Below, in pieces: positions 44,285-52,365 of a stretch of DNA of 64,000 nt. A program made the translations under genes and the position numbers. The notes below the pieces were generated by a model. That model saw only the letters and a list, made by a program, of their open reading frames with translations, was not told the origin of the DNA and ran no database searches. The first letter of the stretch is position 1. Each line of letters starts with the position of its first letter. Where the stretch lies: contig CABZCZ010000005.1 in assembly GCA_902524385.1 (NCBI GenBank), positions 1 to 64,000 of the forward strand, written 5' to 3'. This DNA comes from an uncultured Alphaproteobacteria bacterium. Lineage in GTDB: Bacteria; Pseudomonadota; Alphaproteobacteria; HIMB59; GCA-002718135.

Positions 44285-44959
44285 GTGCAAAAAAAAAAAT
44301 TTTTAGAAATATTTAAACTACTAATTAAATATGATACCCCTACTATATGTAATGCATTAGAACTTTTAGATCCCAAATGCCGCAATCAAGGATACACAAA
44401 AAAAGAATTTTTTTGTTTAAATAAAAATCTTTCACCCATAATTGGTTTTGTTAGAACAGCTAAGATATTTTCTAATGATAAAAACAAGAAGATGGGTCTA
44501 AAAGAAAAAAAAGCATATTATAAATATATGGGAAATGAAAAAATGCCTAAAATATGCATAGTTGAAGATTCTAATATCAATCCCGTTGGTTGTTTTTGGG
44601 GAGAAGTTCAAACCAATATTCATAAAAAATTAGGTTTTAAAGGTGTAATTACCAATGGCTCAATAAGGGATCTTGATGATGTTGCAAATAATTTTCAGAT
44701 TTTATTCAGATCTGTACTACCTAGTCATGCATGCTTACAGCTAAAAAGTATAGGTAAAGCTATTAAAATATTTGGGGTACAATTTAAACATAATGATATA
44801 GTGCATGCTGATCAACATGGAGCTGTTAAGATTCCATTAAAATATCTAGAAAAATTACCAGAGTCAATTAAACAAGTTATAAAAAATGAAAAACCAATCT
44901 TAGATCTATGTAAAGATCAAAAATTTTCATTAAAAAAATTAGAAGATATAATAAGTTGA
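44285..44959 (+). CDS. RraA-family protein (HMG/CHA aldolase-like)
   Basis: A 224-residue protein of the RraA/4-hydroxy-4-methyl-2-oxoglutarate aldolase family. It has the GVITNGSIRDLDD motif with R128 and D129, the metal and substrate site, followed by FRSVLPSHACLQLKSIG and HADQHGAVKIPLKYLEKLP. Members cleave 2-oxo-4-hydroxy acids or act as oxaloacetate decarboxylases; others merely bind RNase E. Here a role in breaking a sugar-derived keto acid is possible. It begins with GTG, and an 11-A run (44289-44299) follows one codon later, so slippage at the start is conceivable. Confidence 0.78.
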   Translation: MQKKKFLEIFKLLIKYDTPTICNALELLDPKCRNQGYTKKEFFCLNKNLSPIIGFVRTAKIFSNDKNKKMGLKEKKAYYKYMGNEKMPKICIVEDSNINPVGCFWGEVQTNIHKKLGFKGVITNGSIRDLDDVANNFQILFRSVLPSHACLQLKSIGKAIKIFGVQFKHNDIVHADQHGAVKIPLKYLEKLPESIKQVIKNEKPILDLCKDQKFSLKKLEDIIS

Positions 44960-45051
44960 GTCACATTGATAAAAATTTTTAAATTGATTCAGTATTGAAC
45001 AAAATAATATAATGAATTCAGGTAATGTTTAATTTATTAAAATTTATATAT

Positions 45052-46218
45052 TTAAGATAAGAAAACTTTTTTTATAGCTTCCAAATAACCATATTTATTT
45101 TTTAAGTCTGGCTCTAGATAAGTTCCTTCAGTCCATTCATTCCATGCATTAATATTGATTATAGATAAATTTGAGTCATCAATAAATTTTTTTGCCTCTT
45201 CCAGTGCTATTTGAAAATTATCAGGAGTATTATTTACATAAATTGACGTAAACGGATAACCTAAATTATCAAAAACATCTGTTTGTATAGTTCGAGGACT
45301 CGAATCCCATCCCATTGTTACATTTGGAAAATATGGCACTGAATAAGCTTTGGAAGCATCATACCAATAATCTTGCATCTTTTTTAATACATCCATGTAA
45401 TCCACAGTTGGGAATGATGTCATTGGTATATGATGAACCCAAACATACGAAGTAACACTATCAAATTTTAAATATTTTATAATATCATCAGGCTTGTTAA
45501 ATCTGCTTGATATATTTAACCAATTGCCAACATCATGCAGAGTGGACTCGCCAGGTATTAAGGGTATGCCCCATACAACAGCATTTAAATGTAAATCAGA
45601 GAAGCCTGCCGCTATAGTTTTTTTTCTAAAAAGATCTAATGATTTAATTGTGTTTTCTAACCCTCTTAACCCTGAAATCAACTTGCCAATTTCATAAATA
45701 GAAAAATATGGAGCATTATTAATTTTCCAATAATCTGGATCAGAAAAATAGTTTTCAATTATATAATCTGTCATTTCTTCAAATGCTATTTCAGTGATTT
45801 CTCCATTATATAAAGTGTGAGGATTTTTAACTGTAGACCTAATAGCCGGGTGAATATCTACCCAATTATGATTGGCCCAATGGATAGCAAACTTAACTTT
45901 TGATTTATTAGTAGATTTTAAATATCCCTTTTCTAAGCATTTTTGTAAAAAAGGACCATCTTCATACCAATACCAATCCCATAAAAAACAATTAACTCCA
46001 TGAGATGAAGCTGCCTCTATTTTTTTTTCAAACACTTTTGGATCAGACTCATCTTCATAGCCCCATAAAGGAACATTAGGTAATAAATGACCATCAAATC
46101 TTGGTACTGCTTTTTTTACTAATTCCCATTCATCCCAATCTTTTCCATGAACTAATAAATTTCGTTTATCCTTGTGATAATTTGGAAAGTAGTAAGCACA
46201 TACATCGTAATTTTTCAT
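45052..46218 (-). CDS. WbsX-like / GH99-like domain protein
   Basis: A 388-residue soluble protein with the opening CAYYFPNYHKDKRN, FLWDWYWYEDGPFLQKCLE and WANHNWVDIHP. The closing INAWNEWTEGTYLEPD carries acidic residues conserved in the WbsX/GH99-like TIM-barrel group. Members are annotated as glycosyltransferase WbsX or glycoside hydrolase and are usually found in polysaccharide loci. No signal peptide is present, so action on an imported or internal glycan is more likely. It is the last gene of the minus-strand transport cluster, which suggests it removes a sugar from an imported glycoside. This is inference. Confidence 0.78.
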   Translation of the reverse strand: MKNYDVCAYYFPNYHKDKRNLLVHGKDWDEWELVKKAVPRFDGHLLPNVPLWGYEDESDPKVFEKKIEAASSHGVNCFLWDWYWYEDGPFLQKCLEKGYLKSTNKSKVKFAIHWANHNWVDIHPAIRSTVKNPHTLYNGEITEIAFEEMTDYIIENYFSDPDYWKINNAPYFSIYEIGKLISGLRGLENTIKSLDLFRKKTIAAGFSDLHLNAVVWGIPLIPGESTLHDVGNWLNISSRFNKPDDIIKYLKFDSVTSYVWVHHIPMTSFPTVDYMDVLKKMQDYWYDASKAYSVPYFPNVTMGWDSSPRTIQTDVFDNLGYPFTSIYVNNTPDNFQIALEEAKKFIDDSNLSIININAWNEWTEGTYLEPDLKNKYGYLEAIKKVFLS

Positions 46219-46265
46219 GTTATCTCATTTTTAATTTTTAATTGATCCTGAAGGAATTTCATAAA

Positions 46266-47156
46266 TTACTTATTTGACATTAGCTCTATCATTTCGTCAA
46301 TTTCACTTTGAGATATTGGATCTGGTAACATAGTTGGACCGCAAACATGTGAGGTCTTTATAACACCAAGCTTAACCAAAAATTGTTTATGCAAATGATA
46401 ACAAAGATCGTTTGTTTGTATTTCTAGACGACTCATAGGTACTATAAATTTATTAAATATATTAATAGCCTCTTCTTCATCTCCATTTTGAAATAAATTC
46501 CAAACTTCTACAAATTCTTTTGGTTGAGAACAAAAAGGCATAGTACCTTTTGCTCCTCTACGCATTTCTTCTATAAAATAACTCCCCCCTGCTCCTCCAA
46601 AAATAGTTAATTCATCTTTTGTTGCATCAACCATTTGAAATACTTTAGTGGCAATTGGTGAAGTTTCCACTTTAATATAAGAAATATTTTTACATTTTTT
46701 AGCTAATTCTAATGCTAAAGAAGGTGAAATTGGAGATTGAGGTATATCTTGTAAAAAAATAGGAATTGTAATTTCTGAGTCAATAGCTTCATAATAATCT
46801 GCAACTTGTTTTGTGCCTACTGGAAAAAAATGCGGAGGTATAATCATGAGACCATCGGCTCCTTGTTCTTGTGCTAATTTACTATACTGAATTGCCAGAG
46901 CAGTTCCATGCGCCCCAGTATTTATAATGACTGGCACCCTCCCTGCTACATGATCTACTACAATTTTTGTTACAAGTTTTCGTTCTGATTCATTAAGTTT
47001 AAAAATTTCAGATCCATTAGCTATTCCTATGCCGTGAACTCCTGAATTAATATTAAAATCGATCAAATTTTGTAAACTATCAACATCAATACGACCTTGT
47101 GAGTCAAAGGGTGTAATTAAAATTGGAACTACACCAGTTATTGTTGATGCGATCAT
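46266..47156 (-). CDS. DapA/NAL-family lyase (2-keto-3-deoxy acid aldolase or dehydratase type)
   Basis: A 296-residue TIM-barrel protein of the dihydrodipicolinate synthase/N-acetylneuraminate lyase superfamily. The Schiff-base lysine is K162 in SYIKVETSP. The position of the catalytic Tyr in the YNxP motif is Gln (Q136 in FLQDIP), and the GTTGE loop is NGSE. So it is not a normal lysine-synthesis DapA. Similar variants act on 2-keto-3-deoxy sugar acids. It is 3 bases downstream of the enolase-superfamily gene, whose product would be such a keto acid, which fits a dehydratase-aldolase pair. Confidence 0.86.
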   Translation of the reverse strand: MIASTITGVVPILITPFDSQGRIDVDSLQNLIDFNINSGVHGIGIANGSEIFKLNESERKLVTKIVVDHVAGRVPVIINTGAHGTALAIQYSKLAQEQGADGLMIIPPHFFPVGTKQVADYYEAIDSEITIPIFLQDIPQSPISPSLALELAKKCKNISYIKVETSPIATKVFQMVDATKDELTIFGGAGGSYFIEEMRRGAKGTMPFCSQPKEFVEVWNLFQNGDEEEAINIFNKFIVPMSRLEIQTNDLCYHLHKQFLVKLGVIKTSHVCGPTMLPDPISQSEIDEMIELMSNK

Positions 47157-47159
47157 TAT

Positions 47160-48347
47160 CTAAATAGTCTTTCTGACAAAAGTTGTAGGATCAATTATAT
47201 TATCGTTAATGTAATCCCACTCTATCTCGTATCCCATTCCAGGTTTTTGAGGAAGGTGCACATAACCTTCTGTATCAATTTTATCACAGTTGTTCTTTAA
47301 ATATGGGTGCTGTTTGTCATAATCAACTCCTGGTGCAAGCAAGCCTTTTTCATAATATTCAGAAGTATCTTCAGATGTTGCACCCATGACTTGAAGATTT
47401 CCCCATCCAGCCATATGTAATTCGCAACGAATACCATACGCTTCCGCAACGATGGCTGTTTTACGTGCGCCTGTTATTCCTCCACGTATTACATCAATTC
47501 TAGTCATATCACTAGCACCACGCAACATCCAATCTGCTCTAGAAAATACTCCTCCTGCTATAATCTCTGGAGAAAGTATTGGAATAGTTAGTTCTCTGCA
47601 AAGACGAACATAACTTTCCACCCTATATTCAGGCATAGGATGTTCGTACCAATAATAGTTAAGTTTTTCTAACTCTCTTCCTACTTTAATCGTCTCCTCA
47701 ACAGACATATATGTTCCCCATGGATCATACATAAGAACATACTCTGGTCCAACAGCTTCACGAACGAGATGAATAGTTTCAATATCAGCTTTAATATTCG
47801 AAGGACGACCAGGTGTTGGTTTACCAGTTTCAGGATTCCAAAAATAATGTGGATGAATCTTATAAGCGATATAACCCTCTTTTTTGCAAGCTAAAGCATG
47901 CTCTGCATATACCTTAGGTTTACCAATATTAGGATAGGTTGAGGCATAAGCTTTAACTTTATCACGTGCACCACCAATCAACTTATACACTGGAAGATTA
48001 GTCATACGCCCTGCAAGGTCCCAAAGTGCATTATCTATTACGCTTGCAACATTCTCAGGAAACCATGCAACCAATAACCATTGCCAAATCATTTCGCGAT
48101 CAAGTGGATTTTGACCAATAAGCAAATCTCTTATGCGACCCAGAATTAAATTTTGGTCAACATTGTTAAGACCTTCTTGATCTCCATGTGTCCCACCTCC
48201 AATAAAATGTCCTGATACACCCTCGTCGGTCTCTATTGTGAGTACGGTCTGCATTAATTCAGTGTCTGGTTTGGGTAGTGCATGACCTTGATCCCAGCGA
48301 TCTGCATAAGTTAAAAAAGATTTAACTTTAATATCTGTAATTTTCAT
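47160..48347 (-). CDS. Enolase-superfamily sugar acid dehydratase (mandelate racemase type)
   Basis: A 395-residue protein of the mandelate racemase group. Metal ligands are D208 (LMYDPWG), E235 (WYEHPMPE) and E261 (LSPEIIAGG), with K163-x-H165 (AYKIHPH) on the second strand and H311 (ELHMAGWGN) as the opposite base. These are features of aldonate or aldarate dehydratases. The substrate is not fixed by sequence; L-fuconate, L-galactonate or a related acid would fit the neighbouring dehydrogenase, lactonase and DapA-family lyase. It overlaps the upstream permease gene by 4 bases. Confidence 0.87.
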   Translation of the reverse strand: MKITDIKVKSFLTYADRWDQGHALPKPDTELMQTVLTIETDEGVSGHFIGGGTHGDQEGLNNVDQNLILGRIRDLLIGQNPLDREMIWQWLLVAWFPENVASVIDNALWDLAGRMTNLPVYKLIGGARDKVKAYASTYPNIGKPKVYAEHALACKKEGYIAYKIHPHYFWNPETGKPTPGRPSNIKADIETIHLVREAVGPEYVLMYDPWGTYMSVEETIKVGRELEKLNYYWYEHPMPEYRVESYVRLCRELTIPILSPEIIAGGVFSRADWMLRGASDMTRIDVIRGGITGARKTAIVAEAYGIRCELHMAGWGNLQVMGATSEDTSEYYEKGLLAPGVDYDKQHPYLKNNCDKIDTEGYVHLPQKPGMGYEIEWDYINDNIIDPTTFVRKTI

Positions 48348-49150
48348 TTTTTAATAGATCCAGATGTTATACCGTCCTCAATGTAACGTTGTAAAAATAC
48401 ATATAGAATCATAACAGGTAAACTTATAAGAACTAAACAAGCAAAAAATGGTCCATAGTCAGGCATATTTCCCGCACCCATAGTATTCATTAAAAAATAG
48501 TTTGGCAGATGAGTCACTGGAAGCATTTCCTTATCCCTTATAAAAGCTAAAGCAGTGAAATAATCATTCCATGTCATTAAAAATGTCCAAATTATAACTA
48601 CAACTGATATAGACATTGATATTGGCATTATTATTTTTCTTAATATAATAAAAGAACCAGCGCCATCAATTTTTGCTGCCTCTAGAAGTTCATTGGGAAC
48701 ATTATCTAAAAAATTTTTAAAGATTAATACTGCAAATGGTATTACTCCAGCAGTTATTGGTAAAATCATTGCCAAATAACTTTTAAATAAACCTAATTTT
48801 AAAAAAAGTAAAAAAATTGGAACAACTAAAGCAACATTAGGAACCATTAATCCAACTAGTATTAGATTAAAAAAACTATTTTTAGCTATAGGATTTAATT
48901 TTGACAATGAATAAGCTGTAAGTAAAGATATAAAATATACTAGAACTACTGTAAAAATTGCAATTATAATACTATTAAAGAAAAACTGATATACATACTC
49001 TAATCTTATTACTTTTAGATAATTTTCAAAACCACTGCCTTGAAATGATATTTTAAACATTACGATTACAGGAAGAAGAAAAATAATAGCTAATATAGTA
49101 AGTAATATTTGAGAAATTATAGTTGTTTTCTTATCTTTTTGAATCAACAT
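48344..49150 (-). CDS. Sugar ABC transporter permease (MalG-type, CUT1)
   Basis: Inner-membrane permease of 268 residues with six hydrophobic helices. The EAA loop that contacts the ATPase is ELLEAAKIDGAGSFIILRKIIMPI, and MVPNVALVVPIFLLFLKLGL and WNDYFTALAFIRD are typical of MalG-like subunits. It pairs with the MalF-like permease one base upstream. No CUT1 ATPase is encoded anywhere in the window. Confidence 0.92.
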   Translation of the reverse strand: MLIQKDKKTTIISQILLTILAIIFLLPVIVMFKISFQGSGFENYLKVIRLEYVYQFFFNSIIIAIFTVVLVYFISLLTAYSLSKLNPIAKNSFFNLILVGLMVPNVALVVPIFLLFLKLGLFKSYLAMILPITAGVIPFAVLIFKNFLDNVPNELLEAAKIDGAGSFIILRKIIMPISMSISVVVIIWTFLMTWNDYFTALAFIRDKEMLPVTHLPNYFLMNTMGAGNMPDYGPFFACLVLISLPVMILYVFLQRYIEDGITSGSIKK

Positions 49151-49151
49151 T

Positions 49152-50021
49152 TTATTTCCTATTATAACCTTTCACTTGAAGTATTGTTAGAATAAGAGCA
49201 ATCACAACTATCATTAAAGCCATAGTAGAGGCATAACTAGCTTTAAATTCCATAATTCCTTTTTGAAAAATATAAGTTGATAAAAATTCCGTAGATCTAG
49301 CTGGCCCACCTTTAGTTGTTAAATAAATTATATCAAATGTTTTTAAAGTACCAATAACTCCTAAAATTAAAAGTGCAATATGTGTTGGTTTTAGTAAGGG
49401 AATAATAATATTTTTTACAATAGCAAAAAGATTTGCTCCATCTATTCTTGCACTTTCATATAATTCTTCATTTATTTGCGTCATTCCAGCATGATAAAGT
49501 AAAAAACTAAACCCAGTCCATTGCCAAATATTTGCAATCATTAAAGCATACAATGCTGTATTTGGATCGCCCAACCAAGGATGTGTTAAAAAATTTAATT
49601 TAATAGATTCTAATAACAGATTCAATTCACCAAAATTGTTATCATATATTTTATTGAATACATAAGCTACTACTGCAACTGCAATAACATTTGGAAAAAA
49701 GAATATTAATTTATAAATAATTTTAAATCTAGCTTGAGATCTAAGTAGAATTGCCATTCCTAAACCTAAAAACATTTGAGATAAAATAGTTATAACACCC
49801 CATAAAAATTGATTAATTAGTGATTTTAGTGCTATTTTATCAGTAAAAAAGTCTCTGTAATTTTCTAAACCAACATATGTTCTATTTTGACTTATTCCAT
49901 TCCATTCATAAAAACTAATACCAAAAATGTATCCAATTGGATAAAAGAAAAAAATAGTTATAAAAATAAATGCTGGTAAAATATAAATTACATCTACAAA
50001 GTTTGATTTATTTTTAAACAT
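49152..50021 (-). CDS. Sugar ABC transporter permease (MalF-type, CUT1)
   Basis: A 289-residue permease with six transmembrane helices and the EAA loop ELYESARIDGANLFAIVKNIIIPLLKP. The early YILPAFIFITIFFFYPIGYIFGISFYEWNGI segment is typical of the MalF/UgpA group. It lies 41 bases downstream of the binding-protein gene; that gap is filled by a strong inverted repeat. Confidence 0.92.
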   Translation of the reverse strand: MFKNKSNFVDVIYILPAFIFITIFFFYPIGYIFGISFYEWNGISQNRTYVGLENYRDFFTDKIALKSLINQFLWGVITILSQMFLGLGMAILLRSQARFKIIYKLIFFFPNVIAVAVVAYVFNKIYDNNFGELNLLLESIKLNFLTHPWLGDPNTALYALMIANIWQWTGFSFLLYHAGMTQINEELYESARIDGANLFAIVKNIIIPLLKPTHIALLILGVIGTLKTFDIIYLTTKGGPARSTEFLSTYIFQKGIMEFKASYASTMALMIVVIALILTILQVKGYNRK

Positions 50022-50026
50022 AAGAA

Positions 50027-50053
50027 ATTGAGCGGTAATAATTACCGCTCAAT
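50027..50053 (-). repeat. Intercistronic hairpin after the CUT1 binding-protein gene
   Basis: ATTGAGCGGTAAT and ATTACCGCTCAAT form a perfect 13-bp inverted repeat around a single A at 50040. It fills the gap between the binding-protein stop (50063) and the permease start (50021). There is no T run, so it is unlikely to be a full terminator. It probably stabilises the binding-protein mRNA 3' end or partly blocks read-through, giving more binding protein than permease. Confidence 0.85.
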
Positions 50054-50062
50054 GATTATAAA

Positions 50063-51355
50063 TTATCTTTTTACTGATTGCGAAGCTTCCTCAACCATTT
50101 CCATAGCTTCAAGTGCTGTCATGTTTCCAACAGCCACATTTTGCATTGCATCGCCTAAGGCAGTTTTGATTTCAGCATATATAAATTCTCTTTTACCATA
50201 TGCGTTTTCAATCATGCCTAACTCATATTCAAGAGCTGCTTTTGCAAAATCACTTGTAGCATCACTCATATCGAATGGTACGCCATTCATAGAAGGAACC
50301 CATAAATCTCTTGCATAAGTAGGTTGTAAATCTTCAATAATGATTTTTAGGGCTTTCCATGCTTCATCTTTATTAGAAGAACTTGCACTCATTCCTATAC
50401 TTACATCAGGACTAGCAAACAACCTTCCATGTTTACCGTCACCATTCATATCAGGTAAACCTGTAATTCCATATTTAAAGTCTTCACTAAAACCATAGCT
50501 CGCCTTAGAGCCTTTTAGTCCTTCATTTGTAAATGTAGAAAAATTATTCCATGTTCCCATAGTCATCATAGCAGCATTACCACTTGTAAATCCTTGATGA
50601 GTATCTGGATATTGAGAGTTACCTAATGCACCTTCTTGCATAATACCATTTGAAAACATTTCTCCCCACATACTCATAGCCTTTACTAAACTATCATGAG
50701 TCCATGATGCATTACCTGCTTCTGCTTCATAAATAACGCCAGGATCTAATTCATTAGCAATACCAATAAACATGTCATAGTTTACCCACGAGTCTTTAGC
50801 ACCATGCATAAATCCTATCACACCATTATCTTTTAAAGTATTGGAAACACTAATCCATTCATCCCAATTTGTTGGAACAGATAAATTATATTGATCCAAA
50901 ATAGTTTGATTATACCATAAAGCTCCAGCAGCTGACATTACTTGAGGTAAAGCAACAAGTTTTCCATCAACGGTAACTTGATCAATACCTACCGCTAAAA
51001 ATTTATCTTTCCAATTTGCACCCCATTCTTTTTCACAATATGGAGTTAGGTCTTCAAGATACTCAGCATATTGATTTATCATTGCACCAACTTGAAATGC
51101 CATAAGATCATCAGATGTTCCTGAAATCATATTTAGTTGTAAAGCCTGTAAATAATCACCGTAAGGATAATTAGTAACAGCTATATCTGGTCCACCTTTT
51201 GCATTATAATCAACGCGGGCTCCTTCAAGATTACCTTCTCCATCTATGCCTAACATCATACAATTCCAACAAGAGTAAGTAACCTCTGACTTTGCGATAT
51301 TAGTAAAAGATATTATTGTAAAACAAATTACAATCATTTTAAAGAAATTTCCCAT
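50063..51355 (-). CDS. Extracellular sugar-binding protein (family 1, CUT1 type)
   Basis: Periplasmic solute-binding protein of 430 residues with a signal peptide (about residues 6-22, cleavage near AKSEV). The family 1 fold is seen in GGPDIAVTNYPYGDYLQAL, LPQVMSAAGALWYNQTILDQYNLSVPTNWDEW, AAMMTMGTWNNFSTF and the late ASSSNKDEAWKALKIIIED. Such proteins bind mono- or oligosaccharides; the ligand is unknown. A strong GGGAGGT ribosome binding site lies 3 bases before the ATG. Upstream in the divergent gap is a CG-centred palindrome (51406-51419). Confidence 0.93.
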   Translation of the reverse strand: MGNFFKMIVICFTIISFTNIAKSEVTYSCWNCMMLGIDGEGNLEGARVDYNAKGGPDIAVTNYPYGDYLQALQLNMISGTSDDLMAFQVGAMINQYAEYLEDLTPYCEKEWGANWKDKFLAVGIDQVTVDGKLVALPQVMSAAGALWYNQTILDQYNLSVPTNWDEWISVSNTLKDNGVIGFMHGAKDSWVNYDMFIGIANELDPGVIYEAEAGNASWTHDSLVKAMSMWGEMFSNGIMQEGALGNSQYPDTHQGFTSGNAAMMTMGTWNNFSTFTNEGLKGSKASYGFSEDFKYGITGLPDMNGDGKHGRLFASPDVSIGMSASSSNKDEAWKALKIIIEDLQPTYARDLWVPSMNGVPFDMSDATSDFAKAALEYELGMIENAYGKREFIYAEIKTALGDAMQNVAVGNMTALEAMEMVEEASQSVKR

Positions 51356-51405
51356 ATTACCTCCCTCAATATAGTATTTTCAATTTAAAATATTTAATCA
51401 CAAAA

Positions 51406-51419
51406 TGTAAACGTTATCA
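51406..51419. promoter_or_regulatory. LacI-family-like operator in a divergent promoter region
   Basis: TGTAAACGTTATCA matches its own reverse complement at 10 of 14 positions (TG..AACGTT..CA), with the central CG typical of LacI/GalR operators. It lies between the divergent starts of the sugar-binding protein (51355) and the PhyH-type oxygenase (51477), so a bound regulator could govern both. No LacI-family regulator gene is in the window. Confidence 0.4.
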
Positions 51420-51476
51420 AGAATATTCGATTATTTTGAATTGATATAAATAATTTATTAATTAAAATGAGAGTTT

Positions 51477-52247
51477 ATGAAGCATAAGTTTTCTCTAAAT
51501 TATGATAGAAAAATTGTCCCAAAAAGAATGAATCCTGAATTATCTGAAAAAGATGATAAAGATTTAAAGTTTTTTTTAGAACATGGATATTTAGTTGTAG
51601 ATGATGCTCTAAATTCTGATGAAGTTAATAAAATAAGGGAAGCCTTTAATGATACTTTTAAGAAATTAGATAATGTAAAACATATTGAAGTTGGTTTATT
51701 AGAATATGATAAAAGGTTTTTGAAATTGCTCGACAATGAAATAGTAATTAAAAAAATCAAATCAATTTTAGGTAACTGTATCCAACTCCACAGTGCAACA
51801 GCTAGGTTGTGTAAACCAGGTGAACAAAATCAAATATGGCACAGAGATGGGCCTTGGCCTGTTGATCCTGCAGGAACGCCCTTTGGAAGTATTCCTGGTC
51901 AAGTGAATTGTGGATATTATTTAGATGAATTAAATTCGGAAAATGGAGCCTTTGCACTTGTTCCAGGAAGCCATAAAATTAAACTTGATATTCCTAGAGA
52001 AGATATTGAATACCCTAACCAAAAATATTTATTTGCTAAACCAGGACAAGCTGTTCTTTTCAGTGGTTGGATGTACCATAGAGGTATGGGAAATAAATCT
52101 CAATCGGATAGGAGAGTATGTTTAATGTGTTACCAAAATGCGTGGATTAAATCTAGAGAAGATTTTGATGGACCTGTTGCGCGTGAATTAAAAAAAAATG
52201 GAAGTGATGAACAGAAATTATTATTAGGTAGTGCAGACAAGTGGTAA
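51477..52247 (+). CDS. Fe(II)/2-oxoglutarate dioxygenase, phytanoyl-CoA hydroxylase family
   Basis: A 256-residue PhyH-family oxygenase. The iron ligands are H122 and D124 (WHRDGPW) and distal H201 (MYHRGMGN), with the 2-oxoglutarate Arg at about 212-213 (QSDRRV). The GAFALVPGSHK loop is typical. Many bacterial members act on small compounds such as hydroxy acids, phosphonates or ectoine, not phytanoyl-CoA. It is divergent from a sugar transporter operon and may share its operator, which suggests oxidation of something that enters by that route. Confidence 0.87.
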   Translation: MKHKFSLNYDRKIVPKRMNPELSEKDDKDLKFFLEHGYLVVDDALNSDEVNKIREAFNDTFKKLDNVKHIEVGLLEYDKRFLKLLDNEIVIKKIKSILGNCIQLHSATARLCKPGEQNQIWHRDGPWPVDPAGTPFGSIPGQVNCGYYLDELNSENGAFALVPGSHKIKLDIPREDIEYPNQKYLFAKPGQAVLFSGWMYHRGMGNKSQSDRRVCLMCYQNAWIKSREDFDGPVARELKKNGSDEQKLLLGSADKW

Positions 52248-52290
52248 TAAAAAAATTATTAAATAATTAAATGATACTTACAGGTGTATG

Positions 52291-52311
52291 AAATTATAGG
52301 CGACATAATTT
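52291..52311. terminator. Possible weak bidirectional hairpin between convergent genes
   Basis: AAATTAT and ATAATTT flank a 7-base loop containing GGCGAC, in the 118-base gap between the convergent PhyH gene and the rhamnonate dehydratase gene. The stem is A+T only, so it is at best a weak terminator. Confidence 0.25.
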
Positions 52312-52365
52312 TGGTTTAAAAAAAATTATTAATTTTATATTGTAAAATAATTAATTATATTTTTA

